Assembly: GCF_000003605.2 (NCBI RefSeq)
Contig: NW_003155237.1
Location: 143,591 to 207,590 of the forward strand
Length of the DNA stretch: 64,000 nucleotides
Source of the DNA: Saccoglossus kowalevskii
Taxonomy: Eukaryota > Hemichordata > Enteropneusta > Harrimaniidae
Direction: 5' to 3'
The notes beneath the pieces are model-generated. The model worked only from the letters and a program-made list of their open reading frames with translations. It was not told the DNA's origin and made no database searches. The first letter of the stretch is position 1, and every line of letters starts with the position of its first letter. Positions 41,901 to 54,700 of this stretch are shown piece after piece. Both the position numbers and the translations under genes were made by a program.

Positions 41901-44900
41901 TATTTATCTTCGTTGTGGTAAAATAGAGCCATCAGCTGCAAATATCAATATACTTGTACATAAATATATAAAGATTGCTTCGTTCAATTAGTTCATATTC
42001 TCCTTTCACGATGATGAATATGATTCATGAGGAGGACTTTGTTTTATACAATTTTATATGAATATACAACTTTCTGTATTATGCTGTATACCAACGATAA
42101 TTTATGGAGTCCAAGTTAGTGTGGTCCCTGATGTGTTGAAGCAAGATTGTCACTATTGACATTTATTTTACTATTACCTACTTGTTTTTGTATTCTACAC
42201 CAGGATCTGGATGCAAACATAGAAGAAGGTAAAACTAAGTTGAGCAACTTAAACAACAAGGGAGATCACCTGTGGCCAACTTTACCTGATCCCAAACAAG
42301 AAACCATTAAGCATGAACTAGCTCTTGCCAATGAAGAATTCAATAAATTGACATCTGATTTGCTAACATGGTTGGATAAGTTAGAAGAGTGTGCTGATCT
42401 TTGTCAACAATTTGAAGAATCATTTGATGAGTTGTCAAATTGGATGAAAACAGCTGATGAAACACTCAAGTCACAAGCTGGTCCCAAGAGAGATTTGGGA
42501 CAAAAAGAAGACCAGCTTGAAGATTTCAAGGTATGTTGAGGCAATTATATAACACTATGAACTACTTTCCCTAAGTGGTTGTTTATTATCCTAAATAACA
42601 ATTGATTTTAATGATAATAACATGTTTGTGTTTTGAAATTGGCCTCTGGAGACAATGAGTATTGTCATCTGATTTTTGCTAGATTTCCTGGATGTTATGT
42701 AAGAACCAACACAGGCAAACAGCAAGCTTCACTGGACAACATTGCTCAATGATCACATGATCGTGTATTGACCAATTAAAGCAACTGCCATATATGTGAG
42801 GGATAGTAATACACAGTATTTGTTTTCTATATTCAGAGCTTAGACCATGACATTACAAAGAAACAACCTTTGGTGGATCTTGTGAAAGAAGGAGCTGAAA
42901 GCCTCACTGAAGTCAGTTCCACTAATGCTAAAGTTGTTAGTCAGGTTGCCCAAGTAACCAATACCTACAATATGCTGGCTAAAAAAGTTAAGGTAAGAGT
43001 CTTTTATTTTAATTTTATGATTTGGCTTTTGGCTTTAGTTTTTGATTGAAAGGTAATTTTGAATAGATTTTGCGGCATATTTTAAAACTCAGGTTGAATG
43101 AAACATCGTCAAGAATTTATTCCATCTAGNNNNNNNNNNNNNNNNNNNNNNNNNNNNNNNNNNNNNNNNNNNNNNNNNNNNNNNNNNNNNNNNNNNNNNN
43201 NNNNNNNNNNNNNNNNNNNNNNNNNNNNNNNNNNNNNNNNNNNNNNNNNNNNNNNNNNNNNNNNNNNNNNNNNNNNNNNNNNNNNNNNNNNNNNNNNNNN
43301 NNNNNNNNNNNNNNNNNNNNNNNNNNNNNNNNNNNNNNNNNNNNNNNNNNNNNNNNNNNNNNNNNNNNNNNNNNNNNNNNNNNNNNNNNNNNNNNNNNNN
43401 NNNNNNNNNNNNNNNNNNNNNNNNNNNNNNNNNNNNNNNNNNNNNNNNNNNNNNNNNNNNNNNNNNNNNNNNNNNNNNNNNNNNNNNNNNNNNNNNNNNN
43501 NNNNNNNNNNNNNNNNNNNNNNNNNNNNNNNNNNNNNNNNNNNNNNNNNNNNNNNNNNNNNNNNNNNNNNNNNNNNNNNNNNNNNNNNNNNNNNNNNNNN
43601 NNNNNNNNNNNNNNNNNNNNNNNNNNNNNNNNNNNNNNNNNNNNNNNNNNNNNNNNNNNNNNNNNNNNNNNNNNNNNNNNNNNNNNNNNNNNNNNNNNNN
43701 NNNNNNNNNNNNNNNNNNNNNNNNNNNNNNNNNNNNNNNNNNNNNNNNNNNNNNNNNNNNNNNNNNNNNNNNNNNNNNNNNNNNNNNNNNNNNNNNNNNN
43801 NNNNNNNNNNNNNNNNNNNNNNNNNNNNNNNNNNNNNNNNNNNNNNNNNNNNNNNNNNNNNNNNNNNNNNNNNNNNNNNNNNNNNNNNNNNNNNNNNNNN
43901 NNNNNNNNNNNNNNNNNNNNNNNNNNNNNNNNNNNNNNNNNNNNNNNNNNNNNNNNNNNNNNNNNNNNNNNNNNNNNNNNNNNNNNNNNNNNNNNNNNNN
44001 NNNNNNNNNNNNNNNNNNNNNNNNNNNNNNNNNNNNNNNNNNNNNNNNNNNNNNNNNNNNNNNNNNNNNNNNNNNNNNNNNNNTATGTGACCAGGATTTC
44101 AATGTTTGAACATTGTATTTTAATAGGATATGATGAGACAAGCTGATGAGAATGTACATGATCACCAAGACTACCTGGACAGTACTAGTGAATTTTCCAA
44201 TTGGTTACTGGAAATGAAGGAAGATTATGCTAAATGTGCGGAACCAACAGGTGATAGACAAACATGCCAAACTAAACTGGAACAGTTAAAGGTAAGATCT
44301 GAAATAAATCTTGTAAAATAATGGAATTCAAATATGAGTGTTTTTTTTTTTCAATTTATAATTAAATTTACAAAAATTTCAAAATTAATTTGAATGTTCT
44401 AGATGAACGTTCTCATCTGGTAATTACAGAATATTCATGTAATGGTTTTGTGTAATGGTGATTATTTTTTGTCAGCTACCTGATTATTATTTTAAAATTA
44501 TTATATAATATTTTTTTGTTAATTTTTAATAAAATTAAAATGTTGAAAAGGCTTAATGTTTGAAAGGTGACCTTGTTTATACCAAGCTATAATTTATTCA
44601 TATGGCAGTTGTTGTTACAAAGTGCATGTTTGAGTTTTGTATACATCGCTTCAATTAACCTATCAGGACATTGCATGACAACCACCATCTTTTAAATATA
44701 TGTAAGGCATGGTTGAGGGGGGTTGTAAACTTTCTAAATCTGCAACATACTTTAGAATAATTTATTTTCGCTTGGAATTTATTTTCGCTATTTTCGCTGA
44801 AGGGATGATTCCGTGAAAATAAAATCCAGCGAATATAGTGTTTTTCCTATATTTCACATTTATAAACAAATTCCATACAAAACGCCCAAAAAGCCTTTTC

Positions 44901-47900
44901 AGCGAAAATTAATTCTAGCAAAAATAAAGTATTCCACAGTACTTTAGAGGGGAAATATCAACTGTGTTTAATTTGAGTTTTTATTTCACTGGTATTGTGA
45001 AGAAAACAATGCCGTCTATGGTTTACTTTTTAATTTAGCACATTTTGCTATTTAGCTATTTATAGTAAGTGAAAATAAAACCCAGTTGATAATTAAGTCC
45101 TACATAATAATGACATGAAAGGAGCATTTATATGTAACATTGCCGTGTATTATTTTATTAGACACTGCTTGGTAAGAAGGAGGAAGGTCAGATAAAACTC
45201 AACGTTATAGTGAATCAAGTACACAAAGTACTACCACACACATTACCAGAAGGCAGAGAAATCATCAAAGATGACTTGAAATCCATGAAGGAGGAATGGG
45301 AAGCTTTGATGAATGATGTTGCTGAATCTAGAGGCAGGTTAGAGGCCAGTTTACAGCAATGGGGTACTTATGAAGACAGCTATAGACAGATATGTGAGTG
45401 GTTGGATGATATGGAGTCAAGGTTGCAAAGTGATGCCGAACTTAAAGACGATCTACATGACAAGAAACTACAGTTGGAAAAATTGAAGGTAGTGTGTCAT
45501 ATCATGTTGTTCCCATCTAGTTAATAACACAATATATTGAATTGCCATAATCGGGTGTAGTGTGTGATTAATCTTTCGAACATCAGAAACCAATCTGTTT
45601 GCAGAATAATGTCATATATACCGTACCGAGAGAGAATCCTGTCCCAAATAAACATGTTGGTTGCTTGGCATATTAGTTTCCATACGAGTAAGTGTTATTT
45701 TAATTAATATAATTCTTGAAATCATAACTATAATTTAATTTCTTGATAGTCATTACAACAAGATATTCTGGCTGACAAACCAATTATGGATGCCTTTGTG
45801 ATGAAGGCACAGGAGATTCAACAAACCAGCACAACTCGGGATCAGTCAATCGGTAGACATGCATCTGAAGTGGAAAACAGATACCAGAATGTTTCTGCTA
45901 AAACTAAAGAACGTCTGAAAGAGCGGGAACATTACGTTCATGAGCATGAGTTGTACAGTACTGCACTGCAGGACTTTACTGAGTACTTCAAGTTAACCAA
46001 AGACAGATTTAACACATGTGCTGATCTCTCTGGTGATAAGATTGTCATGGAAACAAAGTTACTCAAAGTACAGGTAAAATGTTATAAATGTTGGAATTTT
46101 ACATTAAATCATCTTTGCTGTTATTTCAGTGTGGCAAATAACTTTTCATGAGTACAATGCATCATCAAATGATGTAACTTCTACTCTTTTAAAGCCATTC
46201 TGAAGTTACTTAGAAGATTTAGCCTGATTGGCTCCCTAACACCTAACAGTTAGTCCAATCAGAGAGCAGTTTGACGTATTAAATTCTGCCTTGTATATAT
46301 GCTTCCACTCAACTGCTCTTTTTAAACTCTCTGATCTTTAGGAGTTACTGTCAAAGAGGCACCAAGGCCAAAGTAAACTGAACAATCTTACAGAATGTGC
46401 TAGCGATGTGAGACCCCACACGGCACCAGAAGGTCAAGAAAAGATCAGTAGGGAAATGGATAAATTACAGAAAGACTGGGCCATGTTGATCAGCCAGATG
46501 CAGGATTCTCGGAGTAATCTAGATTCTTGTCTGGAACAGTGGAATAACTACGAAGACCGGTATGACCAGTTAGCCAGATGGGTGAGACAAGCAGAGGAAA
46601 CGTTGAAATCCTCATCTGAGTTACAGCCAGGATTGAAAGAAAAGAAATTACAGCTTGAAAGATTCAAGGTATGAATAATGTATTTATATGTATGCTTAAT
46701 AAAATGTCAGATCAAGATTTTTATAAGACATTTTAGGAACCCTTCTTGTATTTTCAAAAAAAAAAGTAAATTGTTGAATTTCATTTGTAGAAATTTATTT
46801 TTATGGTGAAATTAAAGGGGTTTGCAGTGATATGTATGCATAACCATGGCAATGCAAACAATAGGACCTCTATACCAAAAATAATTATACTAATTATAGG
46901 CATATATTTCCTGAGAATGGCTTCAATGTTTTGTCTCTGACATACGGATAATGTTTATATATTGTTTATCATTCTAATATTTTTGCAGAGTCTTGATCAA
47001 GAGATTATTTCACAACAAATCCAGATTGAACCTATTTGTGATGAAGCCCAACAGATAGTGCAAGCTAATGCTGCTGAGATCACTGTAGGAAACCAAGCTT
47101 CCCAGTTATTATCAAGATACGAGGGACTTCAAATCAATTCAAAGGTCAGGTCATAGTTCATTCCGTTTTACCTGTGAGGGCTCTTCATTGTGTTATGCTT
47201 GTTATATTGTCCACAATGTGCATGTATGTGAAAGATAGTTTGAGATGGGCATATGATGTATGTGTGTGATTAGAGAGAAATATCAACCAAGTTTAGAATG
47301 TTTTTTATATAATAACTTATTTTTCTACCCTATCAATTTTAAGCTTTGTTTGTTATGAAAGTGATTTTATCTGATTTGTTATGAAAGTGATTTTATCTGA
47401 TTTGTTATGAAAGTGATTTTATCTGATTTGTTATGAAAGTGAATTTATCTGATTTGTTTTGAAAGTGATTTTATCTGATTTGTTATGAAAGTGATTTTAT
47501 CTGATTTGTTTTGAAAGTGATTTTATCTGATTTGTTTTGAAAGGGATTTTATCTGATTTGTTATGAAAGTGATTTTATCTGATTTGTTATGAAAGTGATT
47601 TTATCTGATTTGTTTTGAAAGTGATTTTATCTGATTTGTTATATATGAAAGTGATTTTATCTGATTTCATTCAAACTAATAATACCATTAAAGTAACGCA
47701 TGAAGGGTTGATAAAACAAAAATAATTTGGTTGACACTTTAATCAACATTTCTGTTGATAGAGCTTCATTAGCACCCTAACAATACATAAATGGGAAATT
47801 TTTTACACCAAATTTATTTACTGATTTGACTTCAGTTAGCTCCATAAAAAAGTGTTTCTGATCAATTTGTTTTTCAACTTTTTTTTTCTAATATTTAAAA

Positions 47901-48652
47901 ATTCTGATTTTTCGTGACCATTGGAATTTTCAAATACTCAAACACAATTTTAACTGAGGCATGCAGTTATCACTAACAAGTGAACCTTGTCAAGGCTTCA
48001 ATAGTTTAACTATGTTCACCTTGACATGTACTTTTGATTTTAAACTCTTCTATCCTCACTTAATCTAAACATTACGTTGTTTTGTGATGTTTCGTTTTTT
48101 GGTCAACATTCCAAATATAAGGGTGTGTCTGAGCACAGTCTTAGGTATTTGTGTTTTTTCAATAACACTTATATTGTAACTAGGGATTTATTTTAGTGCC
48201 AATTACACTTAGCAAAGTAAAATAAAACCAGTTTATGAATACTCAGCTCTGATCTCATTGTCCAATATACACGCAATCAATGTTGATTACACAATGAAAA
48301 TTTAAAACTTCTTTTATTCAAACAAGTTGGCAAAAACAATAAATGCTTATAACTGCTTAGCAAATGAGAACCAAGTCTAAATAAGAGCATAACAATGTGA
48401 AGTCATCAAATTAATGTCATTCTTTCAGATTGAGTGATTGTTACTAACCTTTGTCTGTTGTACCTGAATGAAAAAATATTACCTTATTTAACTAATTGAT
48501 GTGTTGTTTGAAGTGGTGCACATTGCCTGGCTAATCAATTTAAGCACAAACCCATTCTCTCATAGGAAATACCAGTTAAATAATTAATTTCTTGATGTTG
48601 ATGTATTTCACATATGATAAATGAAACATTCCTTTCCCCAAAACAAATGTCC

Positions 48653-48712
<60 letters not shown>

Positions 48713-51700
48713 AATGAATCTGGTTCCATGTTCATGTGCTAGCATAGTGATGCACCTAACATTCACTGCATATAAATTGCACACCATTGTGTCCTTGGTT
48801 GTAATGTTGTCCTTGTATATTTGATTTCAGGAGACTTTAAAGAGACTAGAAGTACACATAGATGACCATCAACAGTTTATTGATGCCATACAGGAATTCA
48901 ACACCTGGTTACAGGATGCTATACACACATTACATAATAATTCTATTGTATCTGGTGATAGAGCTGACCTGGAAAAGAAAATTGCTGTTATCAAGGTGAG
49001 CCATCTTGATATCTCCCAGCATTTTAGAAATTGTTTTCAATTTATGGTTACATTTTCCAAAAAGATGTATTATTATTGTCACTACTCACCTTTGAATTGT
49101 ACTGTGGTTGTTCAAAGACACTATAAAAAGTGTCTTTGGGTTGTTATTGTAAACATTTCATCTTTAACATGAAAGTCAAAAAAAAAAAATTGAAAACAAT
49201 AAAAAAAGAAGATAAAATTGCACATTTAACATAACAGTTAATAATGATTTGTATTAATGTGCATATTTTTCATTGAACATATGAATTATCAGCATTTTTA
49301 TTCATATTCACAAACTGAATAATTTTTAATTCAATTTTTCCAAACTAGGAGCTGCAAACTGAGAGAGCACATGGACAAGAGTTGCTGAACCAGACAGTGG
49401 ACAGAGTACATAAAATATTGCCACACACAGCTCCAGCTGGTAGAGAGTATGCCAAACAACAGTTACAGACTGCAAAAGAAGACTGGGAGAAGTTTCTTTC
49501 AGAGCTGAGTGAAGCTAAGGGAAACCTAGAAACATCTCTGTTGCAGTGGCACAGTTATGAAGACAATTATGACCAGATATTGAAGTGGTTGACGGAAACA
49601 GAACAGAGTCTGTCGCCTGAAACTACCTCTCAACTTTATTCTGACTTAAATGGAAAGAAATCACATCTTGAAAAGTATAAGGTAAGTGTCATTTATCCAA
49701 ATAAATATCATCCATCAAGTTGTATTTTGTACTATTATAATTGCATTTGCTTACATAAATGCCATATTGCTAACAACAACTGATATCAAGTGTACAAAGG
49801 GTTTAGACAGTTTCCGGTTTCTGCAGGGTTTGGTTTTTATTTTATTATTCATAGAGGTGAAATAAAAGGCAACAATAGATGTCATCCTATCAGATGGAAG
49901 TGTAACTTATCTTTACCCAGCTTTGAGTTATTCATTAATATTTTATTTATTTATCAGTAGGAAAGTATCAGTACTATAATTATGTTAATTATGCTCACTG
50001 CAACAAAATTGGACAATTCAATAATGTTCGAAAATAGCGATTTTGTAATTTGGGTTTTTGAAATTCAAGTCTGATATTACTTTTAAATATATACTATAAA
50101 TAATTGTTCTATTATTGCTAAGCTCCTATCTCACACTTTATTAAATAATTAATAATTAAATAAATTTTGCCATTTTTGATGACAGTTTTAAGTTGTCCAG
50201 TACACATACTTAAAATTTGTTCATCATCTGAATGGCATGAACCCATAATAATAAAAGTACAAAGAAATTGATAATGATATTCAATTAGTCAAACCTCCAT
50301 AAACAACTGTGGTATTGATTTATATAATTAAATTGTAAATGAGTGTATAAAAACATTACATTCCCATAACAATAGATTATTTATAGTGTCCAGCAGTGTC
50401 TGACATCTGTTATGTTTATGTTATTTTTGGAATTGGTATAACAGCATCTGCTACCCCATAACATTTGTTTCATTCAAATTTAAAATCAGTTCCATTATAT
50501 ATTTGGTAATTACATTTTTATGATGTTTTTTGTCAGTAACACCACCCACCTGTTGCTTTGTTTTCACCATTTGTTTATCTGCATTGTGTTTCTGAGAGAG
50601 AAAAATATGTCTTGACTGTCCTATGAATTATTTTCACCTGAAAAAATTATTATTTGTGCTAAGAAAAAGATTCTTTTATTAAATTCTGCTTGTGATAACA
50701 AACAAATTTTTTTTTTTTGCTGCATAGGCAATACAACAAGACATTGTTGCTCATCAAAGCATTACTGATGCAGTCACTCTAAAAGCTCAGAGTATTCTTG
50801 AAACCAATGTTGGTGAAATAAATGTTGGACATCAGGTCTCTGAACTCTCCAGTAGATATCAAACTGTATCTCTGGCAGCAAAGGTAGGTTTATTTGCATA
50901 ATATTTGAATAAATGTATTTGTAAAATTAACATATGAATAAGTTGATTTTCTGATTGGCTGAGTTGTGAACTTTGACCAAACTGCAAATTAACAGAATTA
51001 TGAGCTGTAGAGTGTTAAAGTATTAATAGTGGTCAAGTGGTTTGGGTTGACCCAACACATAAAAAAAAACCATCATGGTGAGCTAGCTGACCACGGCACG
51101 AAATGCCAAAAAAGCAGAAAAAATCCTTGAAAAAAAGGCTAGGATTTGTTAGAGTATTCACTCGATGTTGTTCTGGTTCTTCTGCCGATGTACAGGATGT
51201 TGTGCAAGACACAGAGAAAAAAGTGCATGACCACTCAGTTTATGTTGACAATGTACAAGACTTCTCAGACTGGCTGCTATCAACAAAGCAGAAACTGGCA
51301 ACTTGCTCTGAACCTTCCGCAAGTAAAACTGCAAATGAAGAGAACCTACGCAAACTGGCGGTGAGTAATGTCACCCGATTAATCATTAAACACAATTTAA
51401 TATTTTCAGTTCACCTGTTAATTTTATCTACGAAATACAGAAATAAAGACAGTGTAGATGTATCTACATTTGTAATTTATACTTAAATAAATGTAGGGGG
51501 AGGCCCCTATATCTCTTATCGACAATTGTTGAAATTAATGAGCCGAGGCTAAACCTGATGACCACAACAATAGGCCAAAATAAATAAAATGTCAGTTGTT
51601 GAGTATCAGGTGACCTCCAGTCACCTTTTAATGTGAACTGGTACATGCGTGTAGTGTCATGCATACGTGTTAGCATGTTTCATACACCTCCCACGGAGAA

Positions 51701-54700
51701 TAATTAATCAAAGCACCATCTTTACAGGAGGACTTTCATATTTTTGTTGACTATTTGGTTATTTTTAGAGATCACGGGGTCATAAATGTGAAAGGAATCT
51801 CGCACAGTAGTAAAAACATTCCTGGTTCATAAAGTTGTATTGGCTGTGTGCCATCTTTATTGTAGAAATTTTAAACAAAATAATCTGTTACTTACTATAA
51901 CACTGTATTTAATTTTGTGAACTGTATAATTATGACAGTTGACGTTATTTATTTGGCAACAACACCTTTCCAGTATTGAATCATACACCTTGATTTGGGA
52001 AGCAATATTTTTTTCAAAAGTCCACTTTAAACAAAATGGCAATCCTTTCATCTTTATGTAAACACTTTTCCGCCATGTGTTTTTTTTTTCTTCACTTTTT
52101 ACAAGAAGGGCTTCAATATAAACTTGAAAGAGCTGTTATGTACGTAGTTAAATTTCACAAATAAAAGTGTTGACTGTCTACATAGTAGTTCCGCAGGTAG
52201 ATCAGTATTTGATGGGATTATTTGAATTACTCTACTTTCAAGCTATTTCAACTCTGGTTATTTGTATAATTGTAAAAAATATTGTGTGTTCTAATATAAT
52301 TACTCACTTATTATGCAACATGCTGTCTCAAATCCATTGGTTTGTACATGTTCTATATCACTATGTGTATATACCTGGCTTTTGTGCATTGGATGAATTT
52401 AATGATTGGTTCTATCAATTCAATACATATTATTTCACACAGTCCATTTTAATATGACCATTAATGGATAAATTAATTTTAAATTATGTATCTATTGTGC
52501 CCTGTCTTGTTTGGTTTAACTTTACTAAAATATGGTTAAAAACGGTATTATATCTTGGTATATTCTGGGTCAAAAATCAGTGATTGTGATTGGTTGTACT
52601 TTGCAATACCAAAATCAAATAAATAAAAATAGACCATTTTCCGTACACTGCGAGAATCACGCGTTATGCGTGAAATCGAACGTAAAAACAGGACAAACAA
52701 AGGTCATAGCGTCGTAGTCGCGTAAAACATCGCGTGGGATTCGACAAACGCGAAAGTATTTCGGGGAAATTTCCATGCTTAATAATGTGCTGTCCACATT
52801 TGATGATAGGCAATTTAAATTAAGTGAGGGTATTCGGAAGCAATATTCCTCTGTCGAAGATCAGCCGGTCGATGTGAGCTACGAAATAAAGAAATTCAAG
52901 TTCAAAATCAAATCGTTCGATTTTTGCGGCAGACGTTCGACGCGCGTCTTTCATGCATCTCGCGAGATCTCGCAAGTGTACGGAAAATCACCTATTGCTT
53001 GTGGATGAAATGGCAACAGTATTACAAACAATATCACTGTGAGCAAGTGCTGATTTGTGGCAACATAAACTGATCTAAGGTTAGGAGATACAGGGCTGTG
53101 GGGATCATTTTATAATACCAAAGGTGAATTCAGTGATTGTGGAGTATGCTAAAAGGAAATCCACGTTTGTTAAAACTAACCGATATTCACATTTTAATCT
53201 AATCAATATCCATGTAATGTATTTAGCGTATGTATTAATAACTAACTACCGGTAGTTCTAACTGTGAAATCTCCTAATAAGTGACTTGCTAATAAACAAA
53301 GGTTCTATCTTTGTAGTATTCTGAAGTACATTAATTTTGTAAGTTAAATTGAATAACTTTTCATTGGAGATTATAGAGATTCATACATACATGAGATTTT
53401 ATGATAATCAGCAATAATTTTTGTTCCATTTTTAATAGCAAAGAACTTGTGCCGGGTATATGGTGAATACAGGTACATGTACATGTATAAATAGGACAGT
53501 ATAAGGGCATAGTAGTTAAGTATCTGTTACTAAAACAATCAAATTATGTTTTCATTATTTTCTACTTTGCCAGGATCTACTGACATCAAAACAGCAGGGC
53601 CAGAGTAAATTTAACAATGTATTGGAGACTGGTGAGCACATCCTGTCACAGACTGCACCAAGTGGTAGAGAAAACATCAAAACGGAAATGATCACCTTGA
53701 AACAAGAATGGGATAAATTGGTCACTGAAATTGCTGAAACTAAAAACAAGCAAGAGGCATCATTACAGCAGCTGAATAAATTCCAATACAGTTATAATCA
53801 GCTGTCTAAATGGCTCACTGATGTGGAACAACAACTGAAAATTGCAACAGAACTTCAACCAGGTTTATCAGAGAAACGAAGGCACTTAGACAAATACAAG
53901 GTATGTGTGAATGTGATGTGGTAAAAGTAGTCTGATTTACATAGGTTTTAATACTCCCAATAACGTTGATCACCCATAGCAATATTCAATATAATTAAGT
54001 TTGGTATTAGTTAACAAACATATTGTGTGACTATTTACATTAACTTGAGTGTGGAATTTATCAGTACCTGAAAACATTCCTTTTGCTTAGTATTGCACAA
54101 TTTCTACTTTGGGGCATGTTTGGGGCCTCTGAAATGTTTTCAATGAAATGGATCTATGGAATCAAATTCTTAGTCATATGTTTGAAAAAGTCTTGATATT
54201 TTTTTTTTATAAATTGTCAATATACATGTTGCTGATCAGAATTATTATAAAACTTAATTGTATAATTTTTATTTTCTGTATCCATGATTTCATCATTTAT
54301 GGGTAGACACAAAAAAATTGTGAATTATAAAAAAATTACTAATTCATAAAAAAAAAAGCTGGTATGAAACTATCAGGTAGAAAAAAAATTAACAATGATT
54401 TAATTATTCGAAAACCAGTGTAGTCTATGATTTGTTATGTATTGTTTCAATCACATAGTAGTTGTTTATTTTTTTATTCTTTTTCAGGCTTTGAATGACA
54501 ATATTGGTGCTCACAAAAGTACCCTTGATAGTATAATTGCAAAGTCACAAGAAATCAAAGATATTTCCACCGGTGATGTCACTGTGATTAATGATGTAGC
54601 TAAACTGTCATCACAGTATGAATCAGCAGTTGTCAAAACTAAGGTAAGTAACACATGTTTTCCCATACTTGAACAAACATTATTTGGAGAGGGAAAAGTG

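Larger units (their letters stand above)
47145..48830 (+). other. Intron 40
   Basis: It contains a 26-bp minisatellite (47,347-47,668), a degraded relic of the 1,618 element near 48,178-48,245 and a CA microsatellite (48,655-48,711). Nothing else was recognised. Confidence 0.7.

Noticed and set aside
43089-44168. Long open frames on both strands
   Set aside because: They consist almost entirely of N from the assembly gap.
48621-48824. Frame with His-Thr repeats
   Set aside because: Translation of the CA microsatellite.
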